A stretch of 64,000 nucleotides of DNA from Verrucomicrobiota bacterium (GTDB taxonomy: Bacteria > Verrucomicrobiota > Verrucomicrobiia > Opitutales > Opitutaceae), in contig JAFAAS010000021.1 in NCBI GenBank assembly GCA_023426435.1, positions 9,993 to 73,992 of the forward strand, in the 5' to 3' direction. Position numbers and translations under genes: made by a program. Shown piece after piece: positions 42,601 to 49,410 of the stretch. The notes beneath the pieces were generated by a model. The model worked only from the letters and a program-made list of their open reading frames with translations. It did no database searches and had not been told where the DNA came from. Within the stretch, counting starts at the first letter, position 1. Each line of letters starts with the position of its first letter.

Positions 42601-42785
42601 GTCTCGGAAATCGTTTTCGGATTCGCTCCCGGATAAACAGCCCGCACGACGACGGTCGGTGGCACGACTTCCGGATACTCGCTCACCGGCAGGCGCGTCA
42701 GCGAGATGGCGCCGACGAGAAAGATGACGATCGATAAAACGCCGGCGAAGATCGGGCGCTTGATGAAAAAATCGGAGAAGTTCAT
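39615..42785 (-). CDS. RND-family efflux permease, HAE1 type
   Basis: ATG 42785 gives 1056 residues starting MNFSDFFIKRPIFAGVLSIV. Helix 4 carries GIVVDDAIVVVENVERN (proton relay), and the C-terminal half has AKNAILIVEFALKRREEG. The porter domains include ANPKTISETVAAPLEQAING. It is a close paralogue in function to the pump at 26703, but with AcrB/MexF-like features such as PVSEYPEVVPPTVVV. The adaptor precedes it and the outer-membrane factor follows; a GGTGGA-hairpin lies just before its start. Confidence 0.94.
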   Translation of the reverse strand: MNFSDFFIKRPIFAGVLSIVIFLVGAISLTRLPVSEYPEVVPPTVVVRAVYPGANPKTISETVAAPLEQAINGVEQSLYMFSQATSDGVMTLTITFALGTDLDNAQVQVQNRVAQALPKLPEEVRRLGVTTQKTSPDLLMVVHLFSPDGRYDDIYVRNYATLQVRDVLARLNGVGDVRVFGSGDYAMRVWLDPNKVAAKGLTASDVVAAIREQNVQVAAGAVGQQPLSRPTDTELLINTRGRLATEEEFGAIVVKAGTNGERVQLGDVARIELGASEYALRSLLNNQTAVALPIAQLPGSNAIATSDAVRATMAELKANFPDGLDYNIVYDPTIFVRDSIKAVVKTLLEAVALVVIVVILFLQTWRASIIPLAAVPVSLVGTFAVMQALGFSINALSLFGLVLAIGIVVDDAIVVVENVERNIALGKTPFEATRQAMREVTGPIIATALVLSAVFIPTAFITGLTGQFYKQFAITIAISTVISAFNSLTLSPALSALLLRDHHAPKDVVTRFLDRALGWFFRPFNRFFEWSAQKYSQGVARLIRVSAIALVVYAGLLAFTGFSFKSIPTGFVPSQDKQYLIAFAQLPSAASLDRTDEVIRRMSELALAHPGVANAIAFPGLSINGFTNSTNSGIVFVGLKPFEDRQASELSGDAIAAELQRQFGEIQDAFVAIFPPPPVMGLGQTGGFKLYVEDRADLGLDALYDATQTLIGKAYESPGLTGMFSSFTINTPQLEADVDRVKAKTQGVPLQNVFETMQINLGSLYVNDFNRFGRTYQVIAQADAEFRDAPEDIARLKTRNDRGELVSLGSLVDVRESYGPERVMRYNGYPAAEINAAPAPGFSSGQAEALMQELADEHLPKGFALEWTELTFQKILAGNAGLWVYPLSILLVFLVLAAQYESFRLPFAVILIVPMALFSAMVGLWLTRGENNVFTQIGLIVLIGLAAKNAILIVEFALKRREEGASIVDAALDAARLRLRPILMTSIAFIAGVFPLVISTGAGAEMRRAMGVAVFAGMIGVTFFGLFLTPVFYVVLEKLGVRKPAPAVPHAVPQHA

Positions 42786-42834
42786 GGCGGATGGAGATGT
42801 GCGGGCAAAGCAGTGGCTGGGACGGCCGGTGGCC

Positions 42835-42900
42835 GGTGGAGCCCGGCGTCCCCGCCGGGCTGGATCGTGGTCGGGCGAACCGTTCCCGCGGAGCCGTGGC
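42835..42900. repeat. GGTGGA-hairpin repeat element, copy 3
   Basis: GGTGGA plus GCCCGGCG-TCCC-CGCCGGGC (42841-42860) followed by a tail with GGGCGAACCGTTCCCGCGGAG. It lies inside the second efflux operon, between adaptor and pump, where it could trim pump expression. Confidence 0.6.
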
Positions 42901-42931
42901 ACGAAGCCACCGCTCCGGCCGGAAAAGTTTT

Positions 42932-44179
42932 TTATCGTTGCGCGACCGCGTTGATTTTTTCGGTTGCGTTGAGCGGTGCGAGCGACGCCACCGCCACCTC
43001 CGGCTCGATGCGCATGCCAGGCCGCACGCGCTGCAGGCCGTTCACGATCACGCGATCGCCCGGCGCCAGTCCCGTGCGGATCACACGTTTCCCTTCGATG
43101 GTGCTTCCAAGCTTAACGGTGCGATAGACGGCGGTATTTCCTTCGTCGACCGCGAGAACGAACTTCTGCCCTTGATCCGTGCCGATCGCGCGCTCGCTGA
43201 TCAACAGCGCAGGCGACGGCGCGCTCACCGGCACGCGCACGCGGGCGAACATGCCGGGGACCAGCGCGTGATCCGAATTCGCAAACACGAGACGCAACGT
43301 CAGCGAGCCGGTCGAGGGATTGAGCCGGTTGTCCGTCGACTCGATGTAACCACGACGCGGATACCCGGTTTCGTCGGCGAGCTGCATTTCCACCGGCACG
43401 CGGCCCTGCACCGACGCGATGCGGTTCTCGCGGAGAAGCCGGTTGAATTTCAGCAACGTGCTTTCGTCGATGTCGGCATACACGTAGGCCTCGCCTTCGG
43501 AAACGATCGTGGCGAGCAGCGTCGCATTGCCCGGCGCACCCGACACGAGATTGCCCGGCGTCACCCAAGCGCGGCTGATTCGTCCGTCGATCGGCGCCCG
43601 CACTTCCGTGTGATCGTAATCGAGCCGCGCCCCCGCCAGCGCCGCCTCCGCCGATGCCAGTGCGGCTTGGGCCTGAATCGCTCGCGACCGCCGCGACTCC
43701 GCCTCTTCGCTCGAGATCGCGGACGCGGCGAGAAGTTCGTCGGCACGACGTGCCTCGCGCTCCGCGATCTCCGCCGCTGCACGCGCCTGTTGCGCCTGCG
43801 CCACCGCGAGATCCAGCTGTGCGCGATACCAACGCGAATCGATCGAGAAAAGCGTGTCGCCCTTTCGCACCGCTTGTCCGGCTTGGAAATGCACGGCCGC
43901 GATGTGCCCCGAAACGCGCGGACGAAGCTCCACCGTTTCCGTCGCGTCCACACGACCGGTCAACTCCTCATACTCGGTCACCAGTTGTTGCTCTACGGAC
44001 GCCACCGTCACGCGCGGAGGAGGCGGCGCCGCCGGAGCGGCGGAAGATTCGTCCGCGGCCGTGGCGCGCGACAAGGCATACGAACTCAATGCAACCATCG
44101 CGGCGAACGCGGGCAGCAGCCACGCAAGGCGACGGCGACGAAGGAAGCGGGACCGCGAGGTGGGAGCGGAAGCAGTCAT
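42932..44179 (-). CDS. RND efflux periplasmic adaptor of the second system
   Basis: A 415-residue membrane fusion protein. The N-terminal anchor (RLAWLLPAFAAMVALSSYAL) is followed by VELRPRVSGHIAAVHFQAGQ, a helical hairpin rich in Ala/Glu/Arg, VRAPIDGRISRAWVTPGNLV and a barrel with LVPGMFARVRVPV. It is MexE/AcrA-like. It precedes the pump by 146 bases. Confidence 0.9.
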   Translation of the reverse strand: MTASAPTSRSRFLRRRRLAWLLPAFAAMVALSSYALSRATAADESSAAPAAPPPPRVTVASVEQQLVTEYEELTGRVDATETVELRPRVSGHIAAVHFQAGQAVRKGDTLFSIDSRWYRAQLDLAVAQAQQARAAAEIAEREARRADELLAASAISSEEAESRRSRAIQAQAALASAEAALAGARLDYDHTEVRAPIDGRISRAWVTPGNLVSGAPGNATLLATIVSEGEAYVYADIDESTLLKFNRLLRENRIASVQGRVPVEMQLADETGYPRRGYIESTDNRLNPSTGSLTLRLVFANSDHALVPGMFARVRVPVSAPSPALLISERAIGTDQGQKFVLAVDEGNTAVYRTVKLGSTIEGKRVIRTGLAPGDRVIVNGLQRVRPGMRIEPEVAVASLAPLNATEKINAVAQR

Positions 44180-44243
44180 GACAAGTGCGTGAGGTGTGTG
44201 TTGGTAGGAAGAAAATGGATACGAAATCCCGGTGCGAAACGGG

Positions 44244-44489
44244 TTATTCGGGGCGCCGGGTCAGCGGCGTTTGCAGGCGATCGAGGACGTCGTGGCGCCA
44301 CAAACGACCGAAGTCCTCCGATGGCTTCGCGCCATCGCGCGCGGGATAAACGCGCTCCAGTTTAAACGTGCGCGGCGCCGCCGGATTCTGACGAAACTTC
44401 GGATCTGCGCCGGGCGCGTAAATGCGCGTGCGGGAATTGCGGAGTGAGGCCAGACCAGCGACGGGAAGAGTAGGTTTGCGTGTGCTCAT
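44244..44489 (-). CDS. small hypothetical protein in the second efflux operon
   Basis: An 81-residue basic frame, MSTRKPTLPVAGLASLRNSR at the start and WRHDVLDRLQTPLTRRPE at the end. It lies between the TetR gene and the adaptor on the same strand. No signal peptide, helix or known domain is seen. A TetR-operator-like motif sits just upstream. It may be a real short protein or only the operon leader. Confidence 0.45.
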   Translation of the reverse strand: MSTRKPTLPVAGLASLRNSRTRIYAPGADPKFRQNPAAPRTFKLERVYPARDGAKPSEDFGRLWRHDVLDRLQTPLTRRPE

Positions 44490-44507
44490 GGAATGATGAT
44501 CGAGCGA

Positions 44508-44523
44508 ATAGTTGACTAGTTAT
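44508..44523. promoter_or_regulatory. candidate TetR site before the second efflux operon
   Basis: GCGAATAGTTGACTAGTTAT contains ATAGTTGAC and an ACTAGT centre. The same ATAGTTGAC preceded by GCGAA recurs upstream of the TetR gene (45235-45249), each about 15-20 bases from a start codon. A shared regulator target is plausible. Confidence 0.45.
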
Positions 44524-44588
44524 CTATAATTCGGGCCAAAAAAGAGCGCCCCGATGTGCGCTGAAAATTCGAGAGATCCGTCCGTGAA

Positions 44589-45227
44589 CTACTTCCCGGC
44601 GGCGACCGGCTTCGGCCGCGCGGTTTCGACTTCTTTCACTCGCAGGATTTCCAGACCGAGCTCCGGCAGATCCTTGAGCAGTTCGGGATCGTTGGAAATC
44701 CGCGCCTGCAACGTGAGTCCATCGATAAAGCTCAGCAGAACGGTCGTGCGTTTCACCGCGTCGCCCGGTTCGAGAGAACCATCGGCAATCGCTTCGCGCA
44801 CCGCGGATTCCACGTAGCGGCGCTTGCGGGTGATGATCTCGCGCGTCTTGTCGCAAATACCGCATTCGCCCGTGCCCAGCTCGGATCCCACCGAAGCGAC
44901 CGGACACCCGAGCACGCGCCCTGCCCGTTTCTTCGTCTCGCTTTGCCGACGATAAACACCACTGAGGAAACCCTTGAGTCGCTCGAGGGGCTCGATCGAA
45001 GCCGAGAACATCTCATCCATCAGCGGCTTCCAATCCTCTTTCCAAAGCCGCTCCAAAGCCGCAACCGCGAGCTGCTCCTTGGAATCGAAGAAGTAATAGA
45101 AACTCCCCTTCTTGACGTCCGCCCGCTTGCAAATGTCGTCGATCGTCACCGCGCCATAGCTCTGCGTCCAGACGAGCTCCAGAGCTGCGTCCATCAGGCG
45201 TTGGTCGGCGTCAGAGGTTCTTCCCAT
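44589..45227 (-). CDS. TetR/AcrR-family repressor
   Basis: ATG 45227 gives 212 residues. The N-terminal helix-turn-helix (LMDAALELVWTQSYGAVTID, DICKRADVKKGSFYYFFDSK) is classical TetR. The ligand domain has four Cys (GCPVASVGSELGTGECGICD), so redox or electrophile sensing is possible. It heads the second RND operon and probably represses it and itself through the ATAGTTGAC sites. Confidence 0.9.
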   Translation of the reverse strand: MGRTSDADQRLMDAALELVWTQSYGAVTIDDICKRADVKKGSFYYFFDSKEQLAVAALERLWKEDWKPLMDEMFSASIEPLERLKGFLSGVYRRQSETKKRAGRVLGCPVASVGSELGTGECGICDKTREIITRKRRYVESAVREAIADGSLEPGDAVKRTTVLLSFIDGLTLQARISNDPELLKDLPELGLEILRVKEVETARPKPVAAGK

Positions 45228-45234
45228 GATGGGC

Positions 45235-45260
45235 GAACGGATAGTTGACCATTTAGTAAA
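45235..45260. promoter_or_regulatory. candidate TetR site before the tetR-type gene
   Basis: GCGAACGGATAGTTGACCAT shares ATAGTTGAC and its GCGAA flank with the site at 44508, and lies 13-22 bases upstream of the regulator start. An AT-rich TTTAGTAAAC follows. Confidence 0.45.
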
Positions 45261-45313
45261 CTTCAAGCGGCGTCTTCGAAATTTTTCAAAAACCCTTCGC
45301 GCCGGCCTTCGCC

Positions 45314-45613
45314 TTACTTGACCACCAACGGCTGAAACTCGCGATGCCGCGCGATAAACGCGTCGACATACGAGCACGCCGGAACCACGCGAAAGTTCTC
45401 CTCTCGCGCGTAATCCAGCGCCGCCTGCACGAGTTTCTGCGCGATCCCTCTTCCCCGCAGTTCGGTCGGCACATACGTGTGCGTAAACACCATCTGCCTT
45501 CCTTCCATCTGATAATCGCACACCGCGAGTTGTCCGTGAATCTGCGTCTCGAAACGCTGCTCCGCTTGATTGTGAGTGACCGGAATGTCGTCCGGCGATG
45601 CAGGGGTGGCCAT
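45314..45613 (-). CDS. GNAT-family acetyltransferase, YjdJ-like
   Basis: A compact 99-residue GNAT of the COG2388/YjdJ type: VTHNQAEQRFETQIHGQLAV at the start, FTHTYVPTELRGRGIAQKLV carrying the acetyl-CoA loop, and CSYVDAFIARHREFQ at the end. The longer frame reaching 46567 only reads through the neighbouring transporter gene. It starts 2 bases after that gene's stop and is translationally coupled to it. Confidence 0.88.
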   Translation of the reverse strand: MATPASPDDIPVTHNQAEQRFETQIHGQLAVCDYQMEGRQMVFTHTYVPTELRGRGIAQKLVQAALDYAREENFRVVPACSYVDAFIARHREFQPLVVK

Positions 45614-45615
45614 GG

Positions 45616-46584
45616 CTAATTTTCCGTTCGACGAGCCCAACGCTGCGCCAGCACCCCGGAAATCACAAGTTGCAGCGGGTGATAGATCATGATCGGGAGC
45701 AGGATCACGCCAATCGCCGGATGCGCCCCGAAAATCAGCCGCGCCATCGGCACGCCCGACGCGAGCGTCTTCTTCGACCCGCAAAACATGGCCGCGATTC
45801 GATCCTCCGCCGAAAAACCCAGCGCCCGCGAAACCGCCCCCATGATCGCCATCGCCACCGCGAACACCCCGCCCGCGATCGCCAGCACGATCAACAGCGT
45901 CGACCATCCGTGCTCCGCCCAGACGCCTTCCTTGAACGAATCGCAGAACGAGGTGTAAACCAGCACGAGAATCGTCCAACGATCCGCCACATTGATCTTC
46001 GATTTGTGCCGCGTCGCCACACCGGCAAGCAACGGCCGGCAAAGCTGCCCTGCCACCAGCGGAAGGATCAGCCACGTCACCAAATCGAGAATCACCGGCC
46101 CGAGCGCCTGGCTCGCACCCGTCGTCGTCACCACCACCGCAATCCACAGCGGCGTCAGAAACACGCCCAACACGCTCGAGAGCGTCGCGTTGAAAAGCGC
46201 GCCCGCGACATTGCCATTCGCCGCCGCCGTCAACGCCACCGAAGACGAAACCGTCGAGGGCAACGCACACAGAAAGAAAATGCCCAGCTTCAACTCGTCC
46301 GTCACCGCGTCGCCGAGCAGCGCATTCACCGCGAACCCGAGCAGCGGAAACAACAAGAACGTGCTCGCCTGCACCACGACATGAAGCGGCCAGCGCAGCG
46401 TTCCCGCTTTCAACGCCGCAAACGAAAGCGCCACGCCATGCAGGAAAAAAATCAATGCCACCCCTCCTTTCGTCAGCAGCTCCGGCTTCAACCAGCCGCC
46501 CGACGCTCCCGGTTCGGGAAACAGCCACGCCAGCAGCGTCGCCACCGCCATCCCGACCAGAAACCAATCCATCTTCAGTCTCAT
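45616..46584 (-). CDS. bile acid:sodium symporter-like membrane protein (SBF-like, YfeH type)
   Basis: A 322-residue membrane protein with about ten helices. LPSTVSSSVALTAAANGNVA, LPLVAGQLCRPLLAG and AMFCGSKKTLASGVPMARLI are SBF-like signatures. Members of this branch are poorly characterised sodium-coupled carriers. It forms a two-gene unit with the GNAT protein. Confidence 0.85.
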   Translation of the reverse strand: MRLKMDWFLVGMAVATLLAWLFPEPGASGGWLKPELLTKGGVALIFFLHGVALSFAALKAGTLRWPLHVVVQASTFLLFPLLGFAVNALLGDAVTDELKLGIFFLCALPSTVSSSVALTAAANGNVAGALFNATLSSVLGVFLTPLWIAVVVTTTGASQALGPVILDLVTWLILPLVAGQLCRPLLAGVATRHKSKINVADRWTILVLVYTSFCDSFKEGVWAEHGWSTLLIVLAIAGGVFAVAMAIMGAVSRALGFSAEDRIAAMFCGSKKTLASGVPMARLIFGAHPAIGVILLPIMIYHPLQLVISGVLAQRWARRTEN

Positions 46585-46668
46585 TTCCCGTAGTGCGACG
46601 TTTCAGCCCGTGCAGTCAAAGCCTCCCAACGGAAATCGCCGCACGCGCCGCATTCCCCTTCACGCCAC

Positions 46669-48252
46669 TCACGCGCCGCGCCTTCCCCTTCGTTTCAACA
46701 GCGCTCGCAACTCTTCTCTCCCTTCAATTCTCAACCACCACACCAGCGCCGCATACACGCCCACACCGATCGCGATCATCACCACGATCCCCGTCAGGTC
46801 GCTGATTTTCTCCGGCGCGAATCGCTTTCCCCACCACCACCAACCCGCTGCCACCACCACTCCCATCACCACACTCGCCCCCACCACTTTGCCCAGGTCG
46901 CTCGCGAGGTGACGAAACGCCAGTCCTTCGTGCCTGCGCGCAAGATGCCACTGCAGATGAAACGCCTGCACCGCGATCGCCGCCGTGCTCGCGATCGCGA
47001 GCCCCAGCGTCGACAGCGGCCCCATCAACGCGAGGCTCAGCACCACGTTCACCACGAAACTCACCATCGCCGCCCGCAGCGGCGTGCGCGTGTCCTTCTC
47101 CGCGTAAAACGCCCGCAAGGCCAGGTTCACGAACGAGAAAAACGGCAACCCCAGCGCATTCGCCACCAGCACCGGCGTCATCGCCCGCGTCGCTTCCGCC
47201 TCGAACGCGCCATGCTGAAAAATCACGCGAATGATCGGCAACGCCAGCACCGCCAATCCCGCCGCCGCCGGAATATTGATCACCAGAATCAGCCGCATCC
47301 CTTTCCGATACGCATTCGCCAGATTCTCCCGATCGCCCGCCGCCGCATACCGCGAGATCAACGGAAACACCACAGTCGACACCGCCACCGCAAACACGCC
47401 GATCGGCAGCTCCATCAATCGCTGCGAAAAATTCAGCAACGCCACCGCTTCGTCGTTCAGCGACAGCCCGATCAACCGCGACACGCTCATGTTGATCAGG
47501 TATATCGAAGAACTGAATACCGCCGGCCCCATCAGCCGCAGGATCGTCCGCACCGGTCCGCTCAACTCGAAATCCAGCCGCGGCCGCCAGCCTTCGCCTC
47601 GCAACGCCCACGCCGGCACCGCCATCTGCATGAACCCTCCCACCAGCACGCCCGCGCACAACCACCGAATCGCAACCTCCTCCGCCCCGCCCCACCACCA
47701 CGCCGCAATCAAGGGCGCGATCATCGCCAGGTTGAGCCAGATCGGCGAGAGCGCCGGCTCCACGAATTTCTGCAGCGTTTGCAACGCCCCGCTGAACGCC
47801 GCCGACAACGACACGAACACGAGATACGGAAACAACACGACCGCGAACCACGCCGCGCTCTTCCAACGTTCGATCGCATCCGCATCCGCGCCGAACAACT
47901 CGCCCAGCCACCCCACAAACGATTCGCGACTCAACACGACCATCGCCAGCACGACCAGCGACCCGGTCACCAGCAGCAGCCAGCTCGCGACTTGATTCAC
48001 CAGCCGGAATCCGCGCGCGCGATCTCCCTCCTTCAATTCCTCGTTCAACGTCGGCACCAGCGCCGCAGTCAACGATCCTTCCGCCAGAAATCGCCGAAAC
48101 AAATTCGGCAGCAGGAAACCCGTGAAATAAGCCGACACCAGCGCGCCCGCCCCAAACACCGCCGCCGTCAGACTCTCCCGCACCAGCCCGAGAACCCGCG
48201 ACGCCATCGTGAGCGCCGACACGATCCCGATGTGTTTGATGCTTTTCGACAC
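46669..48252 (-). CDS. murJ: lipid II flippase
   Basis: A MOP-superfamily protein of 527 residues with about fourteen helices: SRVLGLVRESLTAAVFGAGA, NLFRRFLAEGSLTAALVPTL, and NFSQRLMELPIGVFAVAVST. It flips the peptidoglycan precursor lipid II across the inner membrane. I choose the GTG at 48252 (SKSIKHIGIVSALTMASRV) because GGGGAG lies about 10 bases upstream. A GTG at 48303 would add 17 residues without homology. Confidence 0.93.
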   Translation of the reverse strand: MSKSIKHIGIVSALTMASRVLGLVRESLTAAVFGAGALVSAYFTGFLLPNLFRRFLAEGSLTAALVPTLNEELKEGDRARGFRLVNQVASWLLLVTGSLVVLAMVVLSRESFVGWLGELFGADADAIERWKSAAWFAVVLFPYLVFVSLSAAFSGALQTLQKFVEPALSPIWLNLAMIAPLIAAWWWGGAEEVAIRWLCAGVLVGGFMQMAVPAWALRGEGWRPRLDFELSGPVRTILRLMGPAVFSSSIYLINMSVSRLIGLSLNDEAVALLNFSQRLMELPIGVFAVAVSTVVFPLISRYAAAGDRENLANAYRKGMRLILVINIPAAAGLAVLALPIIRVIFQHGAFEAEATRAMTPVLVANALGLPFFSFVNLALRAFYAEKDTRTPLRAAMVSFVVNVVLSLALMGPLSTLGLAIASTAAIAVQAFHLQWHLARRHEGLAFRHLASDLGKVVGASVVMGVVVAAGWWWWGKRFAPEKISDLTGIVVMIAIGVGVYAALVWWLRIEGREELRALLKRRGRRGA

Positions 48253-48335
48253 CGCCAGTGTTCTCCCCGCGCTCGTTACCTCGCGCAAGTCCTTACCCGC
48301 CACGCCTCCCCGCCGCCACCGTTCGCTTCACGGCC

Positions 48336-48983
48336 TCAGAACGTCAGATGCAGCGACGAATCCTCCACCTTCACGTCCGAAACATTCCTCCACGCCGCCG
48401 CCAGCTCCTCCGGCACGCTCGCGCCACTCACAAATTTGTTCATCACCCACCCCGCCACCACCGGCACCCGGTGCATCGGACACGAACCGAGATAAAGTTC
48501 GTCGGGCGCAAACACGAAAATCTCCCCGCGTTTCTCAAAACCGCCGCGCGCCTGCACGATCACCCGACGATCCATCCCCGCCACGCTCACGCGCACCGGC
48601 ACGCCGATCTGCATCACGCCTTCGCGCACGCGGAAATTTGGCGATCCCGCCGTCAACATCTCTTCGGGAGCCGCGTCCGCTTTCTTCGGCGGCGTGGCCG
48701 GCGATGCCAACACGTTCAACTCGTCCTCGTTCAACACCACCGTGCCGCCTTCCAGGAAGGCCCGCTGCTTCGCCGTCGCTTGCCGCGCCCGGTTCGCATC
48801 GCGCGTGCCTTCGAGAAAATACACCACGCTCGCATCCGGCTCCTCCGGCAACTCGCGCACGGTTTCCACGGGCTTCAACACGAGAAACACCGCCGCCAGC
48901 GCGACTCCGAGCAACGCGCTCAGAATCGCGCCCAGAATCACTTCGGTCCAACTCGGGTTATAGCCAGCGGCATCGGTGCTCAT
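48336..48983 (-). CDS. membrane-anchored hypothetical protein
   Basis: A 215-residue protein with one N-terminal helix (VILGAILSALLGVALAAVFL) and a soluble domain (VVYFLEGTRDANRARQATAK, LNEDELNVLAS, PVRVSVAGMDRRVIVQARGG) not matching any family I know. It lies between fmdB and murJ on the same strand. Probably a periplasmic-facing envelope protein. Confidence 0.75.
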   Translation of the reverse strand: MSTDAAGYNPSWTEVILGAILSALLGVALAAVFLVLKPVETVRELPEEPDASVVYFLEGTRDANRARQATAKQRAFLEGGTVVLNEDELNVLASPATPPKKADAAPEEMLTAGSPNFRVREGVMQIGVPVRVSVAGMDRRVIVQARGGFEKRGEIFVFAPDELYLGSCPMHRVPVVAGWVMNKFVSGASVPEELAAAWRNVSDVKVEDSSLHLTF

Positions 48984-49041
48984 GGAAGTTGGACGCGGAC
49001 CATAGGCGAACGCCGCGCGAGGTGAATTCGAAAAAGGCGGA

Positions 49042-49326
49042 CTACTTCGAACCGGCCGCCGCAGTCGACGCCGGTTTCGTCTCCGTCTTCGGAGCCGATT
49101 TTTCGCCGCCTCCGGATTCGCCCCCGGATTTCTCCGACGGCTTCTTCTTATAATCCGTGATGTAGAATCCGGACCCCTTGAAGATCAAACCGGCGCCACC
49201 GCCAACGAGTCGCTTGAGGCCGGTCTTCTTGCATTTCGGGCACTTCTTCAGCGGCTCGTCCTTCATCGACTGAAACTGTTCGAAGGCATGGCCGCACTTC
49301 GGGCAGGCATAATCGTAGGTAGGCAT
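49042..49326 (-). CDS. FmdB-type zinc ribbon protein
   Basis: A 94-residue protein beginning MPTYDYACPKCGHAFEQFQS, with CPKC pairs (CPKCGH and CPKCKK) forming one zinc ribbon, then RLVGGGAGLIFKGSGFYITD. A Lys/Ser/Gly-rich disordered tail follows. FmdB-like proteins are thought to be regulatory; the target is unknown. It follows the SNF2 helicase gene by 84 bases. Confidence 0.9.
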   Translation of the reverse strand: MPTYDYACPKCGHAFEQFQSMKDEPLKKCPKCKKTGLKRLVGGGAGLIFKGSGFYITDYKKKPSEKSGGESGGGEKSAPKTETKPASTAAAGSK

Positions 49327-49410
49327 GATGGAAAAACCCGCGGTTATGGTAATCGCTTTCGCGCTTGGCGAGTCCGTTTCGATCCGCCGCGAAACCGACG
49401 CACGTTTCAC

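Noticed and set aside
44232..44447. 71-residue + strand frame in the efflux operon leader
   Set aside because: It is antisense to the minus-strand frame 44244-44489, which matches operon direction and position better; neither has homology that I recognise.
45314..46567. apparent fusion of a long N-terminal region to a GNAT domain
   Set aside because: The N-terminal part overlaps the SBF-like transporter in another frame. The acetyltransferase starts at 45613 and is complete alone.
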